This document shows positions 60,708-64,000 of a stretch of 64,000 nucleotides of DNA, piece by piece. This DNA comes from Jannaschia sp. CCS1. Lineage in GTDB: Bacteria > Pseudomonadota > Alphaproteobacteria > Rhodobacterales > Rhodobacteraceae. Position numbers and translations under genes: made by a program. The notes beneath the pieces are model-generated. The model was not told the DNA's origin, made no database searches, and was given only the letters and a program-made list of their open reading frames with translations. Each line of letters begins with the position of its first letter. Position 1 is the first letter of the stretch. The stretch lies in NCBI RefSeq assembly GCF_000013565.1, contig NC_007802.1, forward strand, positions 62,001-126,000, given 5' to 3'.

Positions 60708-62384
60708 ATGGCGCAGCGCTCTCGCATCCCCTCTCCGCTCCGGCTTGGCACGCTCGCCTGGCTTGCCGCGGGCGTCTGCCTTTTGCCCATGGCGGCTGTT
60801 GCGATCGCCGCTCTCACCGGTGGGTTCGAGACATTTCAACGCCTCTCCACCACGGTTCTGCCCCGCTATGCGGGCACCACGGCTCTGCTCATCATTCTCG
60901 TGGGCATTGGCACCGCCACCATAGGGACAGGGGCCGCCTGGCTCGTGACCGCCACCCGCTTCCCGGGTCGCCGCGTGCTGGAGATCGCCCTCGCGCTCCC
61001 CCTCGCCTTTCCCGCCTATGTTCTGGCCTACGCCTACACCGACTTTCTGGATCATCCCGGATGGGTGCAAACCTCGCTTCGTGACCTCATGGGGTGGGGG
61101 CCGCGCGACTATTGGTTCCCGGAAATCCGCTCCCTCGGGGGGGCGGCGGCGATGCTGACACTCGTCCTCTACCCCTATGTCTACCTGCTGACCCGCGCCG
61201 CCTTCCTGCAACAAAGCGCCACGGCCTATATTGCCGCCCGCACTCTCGGCCACGGCCCATGGAGCGCGTTCTTCCGCGTGTCCCTCCCCATCGCCCGGCC
61301 CGCGATTGCCGGGGGCACGCTTCTGGCGCTGATGGAAACCTTGGCCGATTTTGGCACCGTGTCATACTTCGGGGTGCAGACCTTCGCGACGGGTATTTAT
61401 CAGGCCTGGTACTCCTTCTTTGATCGCGGCGGCGCGGCGCAATTGGCGCTCTGTCTGCTGATCGTCGCCCTTGTCATCGCCGCATTGGAACGCCGCCAAC
61501 GCCGCGATCAGCGGCAACACGGCGCAGGTCGCCGGTTTGAGGCGATGCAGGCCGTCACCCTCACCGGCTGGCGCGCGGGCGGAGCCTTCGTCTTTTGCGC
61601 CCTCCCCGTGGCGCTCGGCTTCGCGCTTCCGGTCTTCTTGCTGCTCTCGCTCGGCTGGGACCATTTCGACAATATGCTGACGGATCGCTATCTGCGGTTC
61701 CTGCGCAACTCGCTGATCCTCGCCTCCATCGCCGCCGTGATCACCGTCGCCGCCGCCGTCGTGCTTGGCTTCAACGCCCGTCTGCATCCTACCCGGGCCG
61801 CCCGCACCGCGATCCGTGTTGCCGGTCTGGGCTACGCCGTGCCCGGAGGGGTTATTGCGGTGGGCCTCATCGTGCCCTTCGCGGCGTTTGATAACGCCCT
61901 TGATGCGTTCATGGAGGCGCGGTTTGGCATCGACACCGGGTTGCTGATCACCGGATCGATCTGGTTGCTGGTCGCCGCCTATGGTGTTCGCTTCATGGCC
62001 GCCGCGCTAAGTGCCTATGATGCGGGTTTAAGTACGATCAATCCTAATGTCGACGCCGTCGCCCGCACCCTGGGCCGGTCGCCCAGTCGGATGCTGTCCG
62101 GCGTACATTTGCCGATCTTGCGCCCATCTATCCTGACCGGCCTGCTGATCGTCTTCGTGGATGTGATGAAAGAATTACCCGCCACGCTGATCATGCGGCC
62201 GTTCAACTTCGACACATTGGCCGTGCAAGCGCACCGCCTTGCGGCCGATGAACGGTTGGGGGAGGCCGCTGGCCCCTCCCTCGTGATTGCGGGCGTCGGG
62301 TTGCTGCCCGTTGTGATCCTCTGCCTCAGCCTGGGGCGGGACCGCACCGCCCGGCGGTTCGTTCCGGAACCTGTCGAGACGTAG
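60708..62384 (+). CDS. fbpB: Ferric-iron ABC transporter permease (two-domain)
   Basis: A 558-residue inner-membrane permease with two BPD-transp domains (~60-270 and ~350-545) and about twelve helices; each domain has the EAA-loop (ARTLGHGPWSAFFRVSLPIARPAI; ARTLGRSPSRMLSGVHLPILRPSI). This FbpB/AfuB-type permease partners a periplasmic Fe3+-binding protein and an ATPase. The only binding protein in view is at 46304-47323; no ATPase is in the window. ATG 60708 (MAQRSRIPSP) is chosen; the frame is open upstream for another 45 codons without protein character. Confidence 0.9.
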   Translation: MAQRSRIPSPLRLGTLAWLAAGVCLLPMAAVAIAALTGGFETFQRLSTTVLPRYAGTTALLIILVGIGTATIGTGAAWLVTATRFPGRRVLEIALALPLAFPAYVLAYAYTDFLDHPGWVQTSLRDLMGWGPRDYWFPEIRSLGGAAAMLTLVLYPYVYLLTRAAFLQQSATAYIAARTLGHGPWSAFFRVSLPIARPAIAGGTLLALMETLADFGTVSYFGVQTFATGIYQAWYSFFDRGGAAQLALCLLIVALVIAALERRQRRDQRQHGAGRRFEAMQAVTLTGWRAGGAFVFCALPVALGFALPVFLLLSLGWDHFDNMLTDRYLRFLRNSLILASIAAVITVAAAVVLGFNARLHPTRAARTAIRVAGLGYAVPGGVIAVGLIVPFAAFDNALDAFMEARFGIDTGLLITGSIWLLVAAYGVRFMAAALSAYDAGLSTINPNVDAVARTLGRSPSRMLSGVHLPILRPSILTGLLIVFVDVMKELPATLIMRPFNFDTLAVQAHRLAADERLGEAAGPSLVIAGVGLLPVVILCLSLGRDRTARRFVPEPVET

Positions 62385-62402
62385 CGTAGAGGTCCCCTCG
62401 CC

Positions 62403-63809
62403 CTACATCAACTCGCGCACATCCGTCAGGCGGCCTGTGATCGCGGCGGCGGCAGCCATCGCCGGTGACATCAGATGCGTCCGTCCTCCACGGCCCTGGC
62501 GACCTTCAAAGTTGCGGTTGGACGTGGCCGCGCACCGCTCTCCAGGCGACAGCTGATCGGGGTTCATCGCGAGGCACATGGAACAGCCCGCAAGACGCCA
62601 CTCAAAGCCAGCATCCTTGAAGATATCGGCCAAGCCTTCTTCCTCGGCCTGCGCCCGCACAAGGCCCGAGCCCGGCACAATCATCGCCCGCAGGCCGTCC
62701 TTGACCTTCTTGCCCTTCAGGATCGAGGCCGCAGCCCGCAGATCTTCAATCCGTCCGTTGGTGCAGGACCCGATGAACACCGTGTCGATCTCGATCTGAT
62801 CCAGCGGCGTGCCCGCCGTCAGTCCCATGTAGTCCAGTGATCGCTGTGCCGCACCGACCTTGCCACCCTCAAAGCTGTCTGCCGCGGGAACCTCCGCCGT
62901 GATGGGCAAAACATCCTCGGGCGAGGTGCCCCAGGTGACCACAGGCGCGATATCCTCGCCGCGGATCGTCACGACCTCGTCCCAATGGGCGTCGTCGTCG
63001 GAATACAGCGTCTTCCACCACGCCAAAGCGGCCTCCCATTGCGCCCCTTTCGGCGCGTGCGGGCGACCCATACAGTATTCAAACGTCTTCTCGTCAGGCG
63101 CAATGATGCCCGCCCGCGCGCCGCCTTCAATCGCCATGTTGCAGACGGTCATCCGCCCTTCCATGGACAGGTCGCGGATCGCCTCGCCGCAATATTCAAT
63201 CACATAGCCGGTGCCGCCCGCCGTGCCTGTGCGGCCAATGACGGTCAGCGTGATGTCCTTGGCGGTGACGCCGGGCGCCAGTTTGCCCGTGATCTCCACC
63301 TTCATGTTCTTGGACTTCTTCTGGATCAGCGTTTGCGTCGCCAGAACATGCTCCACCTCGGATGTGCCGATGCCATGGGCCAGCGCGCCAAACGCGCCGT
63401 GGGTGGCCGTGTGGCTATCCCCGCACACAACCGTCATGCCCGGAAGCGTCCAGCCCTGTTCCGGCCCCACGATATGCACGATGCCTTGGCGTACATCGGA
63501 CACGGGGTAATAGTGAATCCCGAAATCCTTGGCGTTCTTGTCCAAAGCCGCCACCTGAATGGCGCTGTCCTCGGTCATGTTCTTGGGGTCGTCCCGGCCT
63601 TCCGTCGTCGGCACATTGTGGTCCGGCACGGCGATGGTCTTGTCGGGCGCGTGAACCGAACGGCCCGCCATACGCAAACCCTCAAACGCCTGGGGGCTGG
63701 TCACTTCGTGGACCAGATGGCGGTCAATATAGAGAAGGCTGGTGCCGTCTTCGGCCTCATGGGCCAGGTGAGCGTCCCAGATTTTGTCGTAAAGCGTCTT
63801 GCCGGTCAT
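62403..63809 (-). CDS. leuC: 3-isopropylmalate dehydratase, large subunit
   Basis: The 468-residue [4Fe-4S] subunit of isopropylmalate isomerase. The cluster cysteines are in GSCTNGR (~348) and CSMCLAMN (~408 and ~411); the N-terminal [16 protein letters not shown] and [25 protein letters not shown] match. ATG at 63807-63809 starts at MTGKTLYDK; an open extension of 31 codons lacks family character. It forms an enzyme with LeuD, whose gene is 10 kb away. The convergent fbpB gene ends 18 bp from its stop. Confidence 0.97.
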   Translation of the reverse strand: MTGKTLYDKIWDAHLAHEAEDGTSLLYIDRHLVHEVTSPQAFEGLRMAGRSVHAPDKTIAVPDHNVPTTEGRDDPKNMTEDSAIQVAALDKNAKDFGIHYYPVSDVRQGIVHIVGPEQGWTLPGMTVVCGDSHTATHGAFGALAHGIGTSEVEHVLATQTLIQKKSKNMKVEITGKLAPGVTAKDITLTVIGRTGTAGGTGYVIEYCGEAIRDLSMEGRMTVCNMAIEGGARAGIIAPDEKTFEYCMGRPHAPKGAQWEAALAWWKTLYSDDDAHWDEVVTIRGEDIAPVVTWGTSPEDVLPITAEVPAADSFEGGKVGAAQRSLDYMGLTAGTPLDQIEIDTVFIGSCTNGRIEDLRAAASILKGKKVKDGLRAMIVPGSGLVRAQAEEEGLADIFKDAGFEWRLAGCSMCLAMNPDQLSPGERCAATSNRNFEGRQGRGGRTHLMSPAMAAAAAITGRLTDVRELM

Positions 63810-63867
63810 GGGCAGGGATCCTGTCGGAATATAAGGTGTCTGGCTGGGTGATATCGAAGCGGGTGCG

Positions 63868-63954
63868 CTATAGCCCGCCCAGACGCGAGGCCTGCGCGCC
63901 AAAAAAGCGCCAGGGCAGGCGCGCGCGGTCGCCGATATCGAAAAAGCTGGTCAT
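63868..63954 (-). CDS. Putative 28-residue small protein upstream of leuC
   Basis: A short reading [21 protein letters not shown]… of 28 codons, ending TAG 58 bp before leuC. It is a plausible but unproven small gene. Leucine codons are few (3), so it is not an obvious leucine leader peptide. The start has no strong ribosome site (CGCGTGAT before the ATG). Confidence 0.25.
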   Translation of the reverse strand: MTSFFDIGDRARLPWRFFGAQASRLGGL

Positions 63955-64000
63955 ATCACGCGTGAATTACACGGGCGGACGCGCCTTGCCAAGGGCGGCG

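Noticed and set aside
1-64000. CRISPR array, prophage or plasmid origin
   Set aside because: No regularly spaced repeats, cas genes, structural phage genes or replication initiators were seen.

Overview
The window is GC-rich chromosomal DNA from an alphaproteobacterium, most likely a marine member of the Roseobacter group (Rhodobacteraceae). The evidence is the gene content: an adjacent petP-petR regulator pair beside ilvE, a DUF2794 protein, a NavAb/NavRosD-type sodium channel with filter TLESWSM, a dxs-ispA-xseB-deacetylase operon and DUF1127. Codon use is strongly GC-biased, and coupled ATGA, GTGA and TTGA gene junctions are common. No plasmid, phage or CRISPR signature was seen.

Layout. 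1-4.9 kb: 5' part of argG, a membrane protein, ilvA, a divergent Hpt / response-regulator-phosphatase pair, and a Nudix hydrolase. 5-11.1 kb: cell-surface carbohydrate genes (kdsD, ugd, UDP-glucuronate epimerase, a GT4 glycosyltransferase) with two small secreted proteins between them. 11.3-20.8 kb: a plus-strand series of hslO, a CoA-type Nudix gene, cca, two coupled ABC exporter half-transporters, a P-loop kinase-like protein, a VOC protein, an rRNA uracil methyltransferase and a voltage-gated sodium channel. 20.8-24.8 kb: isoprenoid operon (deacetylase, xseB, ispA, dxs). 24.9-27.2 kb: petR, petP and ilvE.

27.2-33.2 kb is the accessory region. It holds an IS110-type transposase remnant, a LysR gene facing a DUF1127 gene, and a TetR gene followed by a partly destroyed operon. 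That operon has truncated oxidoreductase, methyltransferase and MFS genes among apparently intact MAPEG, SRPBCC and alpha/beta-hydrolase genes. Two related palindromes, one before tetR and one before the operon, look like operators of the TetR protein.

33.4-44.9 kb: DUF2794, an NlpC/P60 peptidase coupled to an M17 aminopeptidase, a compact inorganic-carbon cluster (beta-carbonic anhydrase, SbtA-type bicarbonate permease, PII/SbtB-like protein), SRPBCC and unknown proteins, a DUF4139 protein, asd and a DEAD-box helicase. 44.9-50.6 kb: transport (two MFS proteins, a ferric-iron binding protein, a HupE/UreJ-DUF4198 divergent pair). 50.6-64 kb: leuD, leuB and leuC scattered among a glycosyltransferase, an endonuclease-like protein, a LysR/epimerase divergent pair, an EamA transporter, tRNA-Pro(CGG), a DnaQ-like exonuclease, a PhyH dioxygenase and a two-domain iron permease.

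Five genes (ilvA, ilvE, leuB, leuC, leuD) serve branched-chain amino acid synthesis but lie in separate transcription units. The most interesting items are the carbonic anhydrase-SbtA-PII cluster, the decaying TetR-linked operon with its paired operators, the palindromes upstream of ilvE and in the LysR/epimerase interval, and a multi-hairpin element near 41.6 kb.
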